A stretch of DNA of 34,825 nt from JAPXSY01 sp034003585 (GTDB lineage Bacteria; Verrucomicrobiota; Kiritimatiellia; RFP12; UBA1067), in assembly GCA_034003585.1 (NCBI GenBank), contig JAVEYH010000024.1, positions 1 to 34,825 on the forward strand. Reading direction: 5' to 3'. Of the stretch, positions 15,916 through 25,400 are shown one piece after another; position 1 is the stretch's first letter, and every line of letters starts with the position of its first letter. The notes beneath the pieces are model-generated. The model ran no database searches, had not been told where the DNA came from, and worked only from the letters and a program-made list of their open reading frames with translations. The position numbers were made by a program, and so were the translations under genes.

Positions 15916-16710
15916 ATGAGAACGAACTTTGCGGTATGCGGTTGTTTGCTTGCCGGGATGGTGCTTTCGGTGCGGGCCGAGGCGGTGCGGGCGGTCCCGC
16001 AGTTGGAATATGTGCGGATGCGGCCGGGGCAAATCCGGGAGGCCATCACAAACGGCCTCGCGCTGCTCATGCCGATCGGGGTGCTGGAGTACCACGGGCA
16101 GCACAACCCGATCGGCCTGGACGCGCTGCTGGCGGAGGGGATCGCGAAACGGGTGGCGAAAGAGGTGCCGTGCGTGCTGGCCCCGACGCAGTTTTACGGG
16201 TATTCCGGCGAGTGGGCGGGGGGAATCCGCGAGGGCGAGATCCACATCGGCGGCGACGCGTTGTACGGCTACGTGAAGCCAATCCTGAAGGCGTTCTACA
16301 ACCAGGGCTGGCGGAGGGTCTATGTGATCTGTCATCACCAGGGAACAAGGGGGGTCACGATGATGTCGTATCAGCGCGCGGCGACCGAGGCAGCGGTGGA
16401 GTTCGCCCGCGAGCGTTACGGGCCGGGGTGGTCGGAAGCGCCTGACGTGCCGAAGGATGTGTTCCGGCGCATCATGGTGGTCGGCGATGCGGAGTTTTCG
16501 AAGATCGGGTACGCGGGGCACGGCGGCAAGGGCGAGACGCAGGCCATGCTGTGCCTGTGTCCGGGCACGGTCGATCTGAGCGTGTGGAGCAAAGCGAACG
16601 ATTCGCGCTGGGCGCAGGATTCGGATCAGGCTACCGCGGAAGAGGGCGAACGGATCGCGCGCGCGATCGTGGCGGGATGGAAAGAGGAGCTGACGAAGGT
16701 GGAGCCCTGA
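15916..16710 (+). CDS. Exported creatininase-family amidohydrolase
   Basis: The product has 264 residues from ATG 15916, chosen because AGGGG lies 7 bp upstream and the protein then starts with a Sec signal (MRTNFAVCGCLLAGMVLS, cleavage near VRA-EA). An upstream ATG at 15886 would add ten basic residues. Family motifs are present: LMPIGVLEYHGQHNPIGLD with E58, H60 and D69 at the spacing of creatininase metal ligands E34/H36/D45, CHHQG around H140/H141, and GHGGKGET with E207 at the HAGxxET position. A di-metal amidase or deamidase is likely, but true creatininase activity is doubtful given the glycan context and the signal peptide. It sits 23 bp upstream of the glycosidase gene, in the same operon. 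A copy of its last 19 codons recurs at 22282-22341. Confidence 0.83.
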   Translation: MRTNFAVCGCLLAGMVLSVRAEAVRAVPQLEYVRMRPGQIREAITNGLALLMPIGVLEYHGQHNPIGLDALLAEGIAKRVAKEVPCVLAPTQFYGYSGEWAGGIREGEIHIGGDALYGYVKPILKAFYNQGWRRVYVICHHQGTRGVTMMSYQRAATEAAVEFARERYGPGWSEAPDVPKDVFRRIMVVGDAEFSKIGYAGHGGKGETQAMLCLCPGTVDLSVWSKANDSRWAQDSDQATAEEGERIARAIVAGWKEELTKVEP

Positions 16711-16719
16711 ACTTCGGAA

Positions 16720-16725
16720 AAGGAG
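16720..16725 (+). promoter_or_regulatory. Ribosome binding site fixing the start at 16734
   Basis: AAGGAG lies 8 bp before ATG 16734 in the 23-bp gap after the creatininase gene. The longer frame from 16551 would overlap that gene by 160 bp and hide the signal peptide. Confidence 0.75.
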
Positions 16726-16733
16726 AAGAAACG

Positions 16734-18458
16734 ATGGGACGGACAGGACGGATCGGTCGGAGCGGAGTGATGGGTATGGCGTTGACAGCCTTTGCCCTTG
16801 CCTCCTTTGGCGGAGCAAGGGCGGACCTGACGGCCGGGCGGATGCGCGTGGCCGCGACGGCCGACCGGATTTCCGTTTCGCTGGAGGGCGCGGAACGGTT
16901 CGCGTTCCCCGCGCGGGTGGCGGTGGATGTGGAGGGGGGGTCGCGCGACCGCGATTTGTTCGAGCCCGCTTTCCGACAAGAGGCGGGACGCTGCGTGTGG
17001 ACGTCGCGCAGCTCTAACTGGGAAAAGAAGGAGGTCACGCTTTCGGTTGAGGGGGACGCGGCGGTGCTGCGCGTCACGGTGCAGGGCAGGGGGAAGCTGG
17101 GCAAACTGCGGTTCTTTCCCCAGACGGATCAGACCGGCCCCCTCGCTTATGAGGTCTCGCGTTATCTGCTGCCCGTCGCGCTGGGCGGCGCCCGGTGCGT
17201 GCCGCAGTGGCGCAACACGATGGAGAGCGCCGACATCGGGCTGGGCTACATGACACCGCCCCTGTTGGCGTTTCCGTTCGTCGGCACGTTTCCGGGCAGT
17301 TGCGCGGTCGGGCTGGCCCCTCAGCCGGGCAGGTATCACATCGACCATTTCCGCTGCGAGTTCGCCGCGTTTCGGGACGGCCTTTTCTCCACGGACTTTC
17401 TCGGTTACACCGAGGTCGACGGAAGCCTCACGCTGCCGGCGCTGGTGCTGACGTGCGGCGACGATCCGTTCGCGGCGCTGTCGGCGCACGCCGAGTGGCT
17501 CTACCGCGAAGGCGGGTGCCGTCGGGTGGAGCGGTCGCAGGTGCCGCGCTGGTGGCTGGGGCCGTTCTTCTGCGGCTGGGGCGAGCAGTCGCACTACACG
17601 CCGGGCAATGTGTTCGCGGGGGCGAACCAGAAGGCCTACACGGACATGTCCGCGCGGTTGGACGAACTGGGGCTGAAGCCGTCGGCCATCATTGTCGATG
17701 ACAAGTGGCAGGGCCGGTACGGGGAGCTGCTGCCCGATCCGGCAAAGTGGCCGGACCTGCGGGCCTTTGTCGACGCCGAGCACGCCAAGGGCCGCAAGGT
17801 CGTGCTCTGGCTCAAGTCGTGGGATAACGAGGGGCTCTCCTCCGAAGAGTGCGTGAAGTGCCTGTGTACGCCGTACGGGGCGGACCCGACCTCGCCGGCC
17901 TACCGCAAGCGCATTCAGGAGGCGATGCGACGCCTGCTCTCGGCGGAGCCCGGCTGTTTCAACTGCGACGGGTTCAAGATCGACTTTGCCAACTGCATGC
18001 CGCTGGGACGGGATCTGGCCACGCACGCGCGCGGGGTCTACGGCATCGAGCTGCTGAAGCGCCTGATGACGCTGTTCTACGAATCCGCTAAGGCGGTCAA
18101 GCCCGACTGCCTGATCAACAACAGTTGTTCGCACCCGTACTTCGCCGAGGTCACCGACCAGTGCCGGCTGCACGACTACAACGGGCAACTGCGCAGCCTT
18201 TGGGAGGTGCGGGAGTTCCGCGCCAAGCTGTTCCGTTGCGCGTTTCCCGGCATCAGCGTGGATACGGACGACGCGCACTCGTCGTCGCACGCGGAGACGA
18301 TGGACTATCTGCGGCGCGCGCCGGGGCTGGGCGTGCCGGATCTCTACACCCTGCACGGCCGGTTGAGCGACGCCGATTTCCGTGAGCTGGCGGGGATCTG
18401 GGACGCATATTCGAAGAAGCTGGAGAAGTCTGCCGACCGGGCTGGCCGGAACAGGTAG
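16734..18458 (+). CDS. Secreted clan GH-D-like glycosidase (GH36/GH27/GH31-related)
   Basis: The product has 574 residues. Residues 1-31 are a long Sec signal ending GGARA-D. Residues about 32-270 look like an N-terminal beta-sandwich. The rest is a (beta/alpha)8 barrel with IIVDDKWQGRYGEL (D322/D323), a GRKVVLWLKSWDNEG strand 3, and GFKIDFAN with D417 at the nucleophile position of clan GH-D (compare KWD in GH36). Next come NNSCSHPYFAE and ISVDTDDAHSSS (D510/D512/D513), a candidate acid/base region. Retaining alpha-galactosidase-like activity is the nearest guess, but the motifs deviate from any textbook family, so specificity is open. The gene follows the creatininase by 23 bp and precedes the first beta-helix gene by 51 bp. 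A degraded copy of its last codons occurs at 22365-22400. Confidence 0.75.
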   Translation: MGRTGRIGRSGVMGMALTAFALASFGGARADLTAGRMRVAATADRISVSLEGAERFAFPARVAVDVEGGSRDRDLFEPAFRQEAGRCVWTSRSSNWEKKEVTLSVEGDAAVLRVTVQGRGKLGKLRFFPQTDQTGPLAYEVSRYLLPVALGGARCVPQWRNTMESADIGLGYMTPPLLAFPFVGTFPGSCAVGLAPQPGRYHIDHFRCEFAAFRDGLFSTDFLGYTEVDGSLTLPALVLTCGDDPFAALSAHAEWLYREGGCRRVERSQVPRWWLGPFFCGWGEQSHYTPGNVFAGANQKAYTDMSARLDELGLKPSAIIVDDKWQGRYGELLPDPAKWPDLRAFVDAEHAKGRKVVLWLKSWDNEGLSSEECVKCLCTPYGADPTSPAYRKRIQEAMRRLLSAEPGCFNCDGFKIDFANCMPLGRDLATHARGVYGIELLKRLMTLFYESAKAVKPDCLINNSCSHPYFAEVTDQCRLHDYNGQLRSLWEVREFRAKLFRCAFPGISVDTDDAHSSSHAETMDYLRRAPGLGVPDLYTLHGRLSDADFRELAGIWDAYSKKLEKSADRAGRNR

Positions 18459-18509
18459 TTTGAACCTCGGGCGTTACACGACAGGCACCGAAAGAAAAAG
18501 GGGGCACGT

Positions 18510-21500
18510 ATGGTTACGGGATGGGTGAAGGGGATGGTGGCGGGGATCTGCGCGGCGTTGTCGCTTCGGGCTGCCGAGCCGGCCGTGGTGTGGGTGTCCC
18601 AGCCGGTGGCGCCGGGGGAGGCGGTGGTGGTTTACGGCGGACCGTGGACGAACGTTTCGGGTGTGGTGCTGAAGGGGCCCGCGGAACAGACCGTCACGCC
18701 GGTGCGGGCCACGGACGACTGTGTGACCTTCGTGTATCCCAAAACGTGGCCGCTGGCGGCGTTCGACGCCCGGGTGGTGGCCCAAAACGGGGCGGCGGAG
18801 CTGCGGGTGAATGCGCCGGAGGTGTGGTGGGTGCAGGGTGATGCCGGCATGCGGGCGACGCCGGGCGGATGGTTGCGTGTGTTCGGCCGCTGCATCGGGT
18901 ATGACGGCAAGGCCTCGTTGACGCTCCGTGACCGCGCGGGTAAAACCATCACCTTGGCCGCCGGGGAGAGCGACCTCCACGCCTTGCGTGTCAATCTCCC
19001 CCGGGATTTTCCGGCCGGCGCATTTGAAATCACCCTCCGTAACGGCCTGGACAGCCGGGCGGTGCCGGCCGGCGCGGTCGAGATCCGCGCGGCGCGCGAA
19101 CCCTGGCCGGAACGGGTGTTTGACATCACCGCGTACGGCGCGGTGGCGAATGATTTCAACGACGACACCGCCGCGATCCGCGGCGCGCTGGCGGCGCTGG
19201 AGCAGGCCGGCGGCGGCGTGTTGTACATGCCGCGCGGCCGTTTCGGCATGCGGGGCGAGTTGGCGCTGCCGCCCAAGACCCTGCTGCGCGGGGCGGGCAT
19301 GGCGCTCACCCAACTCTACTGGCTGGACGAGGACAATCCGGTTGGTGCGCTGGTGAGCGGCACACGGGATTTCGGGATCGAGGAGATCTTCCTGGCAGCC
19401 GGGAACATCGATCAGGGCATTCAGGTGGTCCGTCCGCAGGAGGGCGAGACTTGGGTCAACGGGAATATCCTGCTGCGCCGCGTGCGCACGCGTTTCCTGC
19501 ACACCGACACCGTGCCGCATGAGGAGTCCTACCGGCGTTCGCGCGGCGGGCAGTCCTTCAGCATCCACGGGACGTTTGTGCGGGTCATTGGGTGTGACTT
19601 CTACTCGTCCAAGGGCTCGTCAGGATTGGGAGGCCAGTATCTCGAGGTGCGGGACAACCGCTTCGACGGCGAGAGTTGCGGTTACACCGGAGGCCGGTAC
19701 GCGATCTTCGAGAACAACAACCACGAGCGCCAGAGCCTGAGTTTCGGCAACGGCAGCCGCTGCGTCTATTTCAAAGGCAACCGACTCGGGGGGATCTACG
19801 GCAACGGGGACCGTGAGACCTTCACCTTCGACGGCGGCGACATGGGATATCTCGATACGCTGCAGGAGATTGGCGCGGGACGCGTCACGCTCAAGCCCAA
19901 ACCGCTGCGGCGCGCCGCAGCGCGGTGGATTGACGAGCCCCTGTATCTTGCGGGCGGACGGGGCGCGGGACAGTTGCGGTACATCCGCTCCATCACAGGC
20001 CAGGTGGTCGTGCTAGACCGGCCGTGGGACATTCTGCCGGACACGAACACGCTGGCGGTCATCGCGCCGGTGCGTCACCGCCTGCTGATTCTGGAAAACC
20101 ACGTGCGGGACGGCAATCCCTTCGCCATGTACGGCAGCGGTGCGGAGATGGTGCTGCGCGGCAACCGGATGGCGCGCAACAGCGGACTGCATGCGCACGG
20201 CATGTGGAAAGGCGTTTCCGAACCCTGTTGGTTCGTCGAGTTCGTCGGCAACGAACTGATGGAGGGCAATGCGGTGCGAGGCCCCTGGTCGTATCAGGTT
20301 CCCGCCGCGGACGGCTGGATCGGGTTTTTTGACCGGGGCATCGCGCGGCCGTACAGCTATCCGCAGAATCGGGTCGGCATCATGCGCCGCAACGTGCTCC
20401 AGAACAATGCGTTTCTGGCCAGCCACGGCCGCGTCAAGAATCTGCTGGTGGAGAATAACCTGATCCGGGACGCGGACCGGGGGATCGTGATCGCCGAAAG
20501 TGTGGCGGATGCGGTTTTGCTGCGCAACCGTTTCGTACGGGTTCTGCGCCCCTATGCGGTCGGCGGCCAGACGCGGATCGGACCGGCTGACAGCCTGATT
20601 GCCGGATTGTCGGCGGTGGAGGCGGAGCGGGGCAGCGCGGTGCCGGAACTGTGGGCTGCCTGCCGCACGGAGGCCGAGGCCCTTGCGGCGTTGGATCTGC
20701 CGCGGGAGGAGGAGGCGAAACGGGTGTGCGCGATTCTGCTGCGCGCGGTGCGGGCGCTGTCGGAAAGCCTGCGGGGAAAGACGCTTTCCTCCGCGACGGT
20801 GACCTCGCTGCTGGGGGTCGATCTGAGCCAGCGATCCGTGTGGCAGTTCAACCGGGTGTCGCCGGGTAACCCGAGGAAATTCGCTGTGGGCGGCCCGCTT
20901 TTGCCGGAATGGGGCCTGCCCGCCGCACTGACCGGAACCGCCGGAACGTTTGGCGGGTGGACGGTCCGGGTCGATACGCCGAAGCCGCTGGAACCCGGCA
21001 AGCCGGTAGTCTGCGACCTGCAACTGGCATGCGCCGCAGGACCGTTGCCGCCCTTCACGCTGCCGGTACGGTACACCCTTGCCGGTGAGGGATGGAAGCT
21101 CGCGTTCGAGGAGCGGTACGGATGGGATCAGCTCGCGCTCAATGCGTTTCTGGTCGCGGGGCCATTCGCCAACGTGAGCGGCAAGGCGATCGACACAACC
21201 GTGCATCCGCCTGAAATCGAGCTGGACGTCAGGGCGTCGTACGCGACGCGCGACGGAAAGCGCCCGTGGGTGCCGGTCAGCCCCGACGCCAAGGGCGGGG
21301 TGGATCTCGCGCGCGTCTTCCGGTCCGGCGAACTCGCCACGGCGCATCTGGTGGCCATCGTGCGCGCGGCGCGCGGGTTGCGGGTCAATGTGCCGCCGGG
21401 CGGGCACAACGCGCTGCTTTTCGTCAACGGCGAACGCATCGGGTCGAGCGCGCGCCGCGACGCGCCGAGGTGTGTGGATCTGCGTCCGGGGGACAATCTT

Positions 21501-22256
21501 TTCCATCTCATCTCGTCGCACACGTCCGGCGCGTGGCCGATCCGGCTTACGCTCACCGTGGTGGATCCGGTGCGGCCCGGGGATCTGACGGTTGTGCCGG
21601 CCGGGGAGATCGCGTCGTCGCCTGCGCTGACCGCAAGCGCGCTGACCGTCCCGGAGGGGACGGGGTTGCCGGATTCGATGGGCATCGACTGGAAGCTGGT
21701 CGCCCGTGACGATTTCGACCGGATGCGGCTGGGGGATCAATGGCGCGGGCTCGCCGTCAGTTGGATGGCCCAGGGCGTGGGGATTCTGGGGGGGGCGATG
21801 CGGCCGGAGTTCGGGTTCGGCTCGCTGCTCTTCCATCGCGAGGTGAAACTGCCGGTACGGATCGAATGGAAGGTCCGCAGGGACGGGCCGGATTCCAAAT
21901 GGACCGGTGTTTCGCTGGCGCCGAAAGGGCTCTCGTACCGGACGTTCTGGCACAACCTTCAGGGTCGCGGATACTTCCTGTCGCTCGGGTGGCATGACGC
22001 GCAGAACAACCGGGTGTTGCGGGATACCGAGACGGTGGTGCTGGATGAGAAAGGGCCGATGCTCAAGTCGGGGGTCTGGCATCAGGTGGTGGCGCAATTC
22101 GTGCCGCCGCACTGCCAGATCTATTTGGACGGCAAACTCGTCCTGTCCTATGAGGATCCGGCCTTTCTTCCGGAACTGAACGAGATCGGTCTCTACAGCA
22201 ACGGGCACAGCTTCGACAACGTGCGGATCTACGGGAAGAACAGGACAGGAGAGTGA
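18510..22256 (+). CDS. Giant secreted pectate-lyase-like beta-helix protein, paralog 1
   Basis: The product has 1248 residues with a Sec signal (about 1-21, ending SLRA). Residues about 22-200 hold two IPT/Ig-like units (SQPVAPGEAVVVYGGPW; then GGWLRVFGRCIGYDGKA). From residue 203 a Pectate_lyase_3-type parallel beta-helix begins: VFDITAYGAVANDF, then DDTAAIRGALAALEQAGGG and GVLYMPRGRF. It runs through many N-x-F/N-x-L rungs to about 690. A helical segment follows, then galactose-binding-like regions (NAFLVAGPF, with VHPPEIELD). From about residue 1068 a concanavalin A-like domain resembles the DUF1080/LamG type (DDFDRM, ending SFDNVRIYGK). Binding or cleavage of a complex glycan is likely; the active-site residues are not evident. 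The ribosome site is AGGGGG. The next gene is a full-length paralog. Confidence 0.82.
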   Translation: MVTGWVKGMVAGICAALSLRAAEPAVVWVSQPVAPGEAVVVYGGPWTNVSGVVLKGPAEQTVTPVRATDDCVTFVYPKTWPLAAFDARVVAQNGAAELRVNAPEVWWVQGDAGMRATPGGWLRVFGRCIGYDGKASLTLRDRAGKTITLAAGESDLHALRVNLPRDFPAGAFEITLRNGLDSRAVPAGAVEIRAAREPWPERVFDITAYGAVANDFNDDTAAIRGALAALEQAGGGVLYMPRGRFGMRGELALPPKTLLRGAGMALTQLYWLDEDNPVGALVSGTRDFGIEEIFLAAGNIDQGIQVVRPQEGETWVNGNILLRRVRTRFLHTDTVPHEESYRRSRGGQSFSIHGTFVRVIGCDFYSSKGSSGLGGQYLEVRDNRFDGESCGYTGGRYAIFENNNHERQSLSFGNGSRCVYFKGNRLGGIYGNGDRETFTFDGGDMGYLDTLQEIGAGRVTLKPKPLRRAAARWIDEPLYLAGGRGAGQLRYIRSITGQVVVLDRPWDILPDTNTLAVIAPVRHRLLILENHVRDGNPFAMYGSGAEMVLRGNRMARNSGLHAHGMWKGVSEPCWFVEFVGNELMEGNAVRGPWSYQVPAADGWIGFFDRGIARPYSYPQNRVGIMRRNVLQNNAFLASHGRVKNLLVENNLIRDADRGIVIAESVADAVLLRNRFVRVLRPYAVGGQTRIGPADSLIAGLSAVEAERGSAVPELWAACRTEAEALAALDLPREEEAKRVCAILLRAVRALSESLRGKTLSSATVTSLLGVDLSQRSVWQFNRVSPGNPRKFAVGGPLLPEWGLPAALTGTAGTFGGWTVRVDTPKPLEPGKPVVCDLQLACAAGPLPPFTLPVRYTLAGEGWKLAFEERYGWDQLALNAFLVAGPFANVSGKAIDTTVHPPEIELDVRASYATRDGKRPWVPVSPDAKGGVDLARVFRSGELATAHLVAIVRAARGLRVNVPPGGHNALLFVNGERIGSSARRDAPRCVDLRPGDNLFHLISSHTSGAWPIRLTLTVVDPVRPGDLTVVPAGEIASSPALTASALTVPEGTGLPDSMGIDWKLVARDDFDRMRLGDQWRGLAVSWMAQGVGILGGAMRPEFGFGSLLFHREVKLPVRIEWKVRRDGPDSKWTGVSLAPKGLSYRTFWHNLQGRGYFLSLGWHDAQNNRVLRDTETVVLDEKGPMLKSGVWHQVVAQFVPPHCQIYLDGKLVLSYEDPAFLPELNEIGLYSNGHSFDNVRIYGKNRTGE

Positions 22257-22257
22257 G

Positions 22258-22346
22258 ATGAGCGGAAACCGGGAGATCATGCGGATCGCGCGGGCGATCG
22301 TCGCGGGATGGAAAGAGGAGCTGACGAAGGTCGAGCCGTAAACTTC
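22258..22346 (+). pseudogene. Remnant of the creatininase-gene 3' end
   Basis: From 22282 the sequence repeats the last 57 coding bases, stop and next few bases of the gene at 15916-16710, with about five substitutions. Both encode RIARAIVAGWKEELTKVEP and both are followed by AACTTC. An ATG at 22258, 1 bp after the stop of beta-helix paralog 1, opens a 27-codon frame through it, so a tiny peptide could still be translated. No homology to the creatininase extends upstream of about 22281. The fragment is best explained as the leftover of a duplicated creatininase-glycosidase-beta-helix block. Confidence 0.75.
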
Positions 22347-22364
22347 CTGGAGCGGTGCCGCCGG

Positions 22365-22400
22365 ATGGAGCCGTCCGTCTCCCGGGGTGGCCGGGACATG
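22365..22400 (+). pseudogene. Probable remnant of the glycosidase-gene 3' end
   Basis: These 36 bases align without gaps to 18420-18455, the last codons of the glycosidase gene, at roughly two thirds identity (best stretch CCGGGGTGGCCGGGACATG against CCGGGCTGGCCGGAACAGG). The residues E-S-R-G-R are kept in frame. It lies directly between the creatininase remnant and the conserved leader of the second beta-helix gene, exactly where the duplication model predicts it. By itself the match is short. Confidence 0.45.
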
Positions 22401-22454
22401 CACGATGAACGCCGAACACGGAACCTCCGGCGCCGAAAGGAAAAAGGGGCACGT

Positions 22455-25400
22455 ATGAACACGGTATGGGTAAAGGGGATATTGATGGGAGTCTGCACGG
22501 CGGCGGCGCTTCGGGCTGCCGAGCCGGCGGCGGTGTGGGTGTCCCAGCCGGTGGCGCCCGGTGAGGCGGTGGTGGTTTACGGCGGACCGTGGACCAACGT
22601 GACCGAAGTGACGCTGGAAGGGCCGAAACGGGAGACGGTGGTCCCGCTGAAGGTGACGGATGACTGCGTCACGTTTGAGTATCCCCCGGCATGGCCGCTG
22701 GCGGCGTTCGACGTGCGGATCCGCAGCGGCAACGGCGAGGCGGTGCGGCGGGTGAACGCGCCGGACGTCTGGTGGGTACAGGGCGATGCCGGGCAAAACG
22801 TGACCGCGGGCGGTTGGTTGCGCGTGTTCGGGCGCTGCATCGGTTATGACGGCAAGGCCGTGCTGGAATGGCGGGACGGTGAGGGGAAGACACGGAGCCT
22901 GCCGGCGAAGAGCGGGGACCTCTACGCGCTGAGGGTCGATCTCGATCCGGCTTTCCCGGCCGGCGTCTATGAGGTCTCTCTGCTGAACGGTCTGGACCGG
23001 CGTGCCATCCCGATCGGCAAAGTCGACGTTATGGCGCGGCGCGAACCCTGGCCGGAACGGGTGTTTGACATCACCGCGTACGGCGCGGTGGCAAACGATT
23101 TCAACGACGATACCGCCGCGATCCGGGCCGCGCTGGCCGCGCTGCAACAGGCCGGCGGCGGCGTGCTGCACGTGCCTCGCGGACGTTTCGGGATGCGGGG
23201 CGAGTTGGCGCTGCCGCCCAAGACCCTGCTGCGCGGGGCGGGCATGGCGCTCAGTCAGCTCTACTGGCTGGATGAGGACAACCCCTCCGGCGCGCTGGTG
23301 AGCGGCACGCGGGAATTCGGGATCGAGGATCTCTTCCTGGCCGCCGGCAATATCGACGGCGGCATTGTGGCGAAACGGCCGCAGGAGGGGGAGCCGTGGA
23401 CCAGCGGGCACATTTTGCTGCGCCGCGTCCGCGCACGGTTTCTGCACACGGACACCACGCCGATCGAGGCCAGTTACCGCCGTTCCCGTTCCCAGGCCAA
23501 GCCGCTGTCCATCAACGGGACGTTCGTCCGGATTCACGAGTGCGATTTCTATTTTTCAAAAGGGAATTCCGCTTTGCACGGACAATATTTGGACATCACC
23601 CGCAACCGGTTTCAGGGACCGGAGTGCGGCTATTTGAGCGGCAGACAGGTCATTTTTGAGGGGAATGACCATGAGTACCGCGGTCTGAGTTTCGGCAACG
23701 GCAGTTACAACGTGTTGTTCAGAGGGAACCGGCTGGGCGGCGTATACGGGGACGGGGACCGCGAGACGTTCACCTTTGACGGGGGTGACCCCGCCTACAG
23801 CGACAAGGCCGTGGCGTGTGAGGGAACGAGCGTGACGCTGAAACCCGGCGCCTGGCGTCACGGCGAAGCACGCTGGATCGGCGAACCGCTCTACATCATC
23901 GGCGGCCGCGGCGCGGGGCAGATGCGTTGGGTCACCGGCATCCGGGGGCGTACGGTGGAAGTGGACCGGCCGTGGGATATCCGGCCCGATGACCAGTCCC
24001 ATTTCGTGCTGGCCCTGATGCGCAGCCGGCTGCTCTTTCTCGACAACACCGACCGCGACGGCAATCCGTTCGCCCTGTACGGGACCGCCAGCGACGTGGT
24101 CATCGCGGGCAACCGTCTGGAACGGACCGGCGGCCTGCACGCGCACGGCATGTTCAAAACCGTACCGGAGCCCTCCTGGTTTGTCCAATTTCTCGGGAAC
24201 CGCATCGTGGAGGGAAATGCGGTACGCGGCCCCTTTTCGTACATGGTCCCGGCGAGTGACTCCTGGTTGGGCTTTTTCGATCGGGGCATCCGCAGGCCGT
24301 TAACCTATCCCCAGAACCGGGTGGGCGTCATGCGCGGGAACACGCTGGAAAACAACGCGTTCCTGGCCGCGCATGGACGCGTGAAGAACATGCTGATGGA
24401 AAACAATCTGGTCCGGGAGGCCGACCGCGGCATCGTGATCGCGTCAAGCGTGCAGGACGCGATCGTGCGGGGCAACCGTTTCGAAAACGTTTTACGGCCG
24501 CTGGTCCTGCACGATCAGGTTTGCTGTCGCGCCCCGGAACGGCTGGTCGCCGGACTCTCCGCCGTGGACGCGTTGGCGTCCGGCGCGGCGCCGTCAGCGG
24601 CGTGGAGGGAACTCACCGCCGAGGCGCTCGCACTCTCCCGACGCAGGCTGCCGGACGCGGAGGAAGTTGCGGCCACGCGGACCCTGCTCGCGCGCGCCGC
24701 CGCGCTCCTCGCCGCGCGCATCGGTGACCAGAACGTTTCCGCAACCGCCGTCGCCGCGCTGTTCGGCCTCGATCTGACGCAGGCGAATGATTTTCTGTTT
24801 TCGCGTCTCCAGAGCGGCAGGGAGGTGAAAATTCCCCTGGGCGGCGCGTATCCCGACTGGGGTGTGCCGGCTACGCTCGCCGCAACGGTCGAAGGGTTTG
24901 AGGGGTGGGGCGTGCGTGCGGAACCGCCGGTGCGACTCGCGCCCGGCGGGCGGTGCGGTTTCGCCCTGTACGTCACCCGTCCGGATGACCGGCCGCAAAC
25001 GTTCGCGCTGCCCGTCCGGTTCACGCTCACGGGGGAGGGATGGAGCGTGGCGTTCACGGAAACCTACCGCCAGGACACGCTGGACGTGACCGACTTTCTT
25101 GTGGCCGGCCCCTTCCGGAACGCCAGTGGCAAGGCGATTGACAGCGAGGTCCACCCGCCGGAGAGCCGGCTGGATGTGACCGAATCCTACGACACGCTGG
25201 ACGGACGCAAACCGTGGCAGGCGGTGCGGGCCGCCACCCCGGGCGGAACGGTTGACCTGAACGCGTGTTTCCGGAAAGCGGAACTGGCCACGGCGCATGC
25301 GGTGGCCATCGTGCGCGCGACGCGCCCCCTGCGGGTCCGACTGCAGTACGGCTCCAACCAGAACACGCTGGCGCGGGTCAATGGTGAGGCGGTGGGTTCC

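Noticed and set aside
20013..23537. A 1174-codon minus-strand open frame across both beta-helix genes
   Set aside because: Antisense shadow. Its apparent internal repeat is only the reverse reading of the paralogous duplication.
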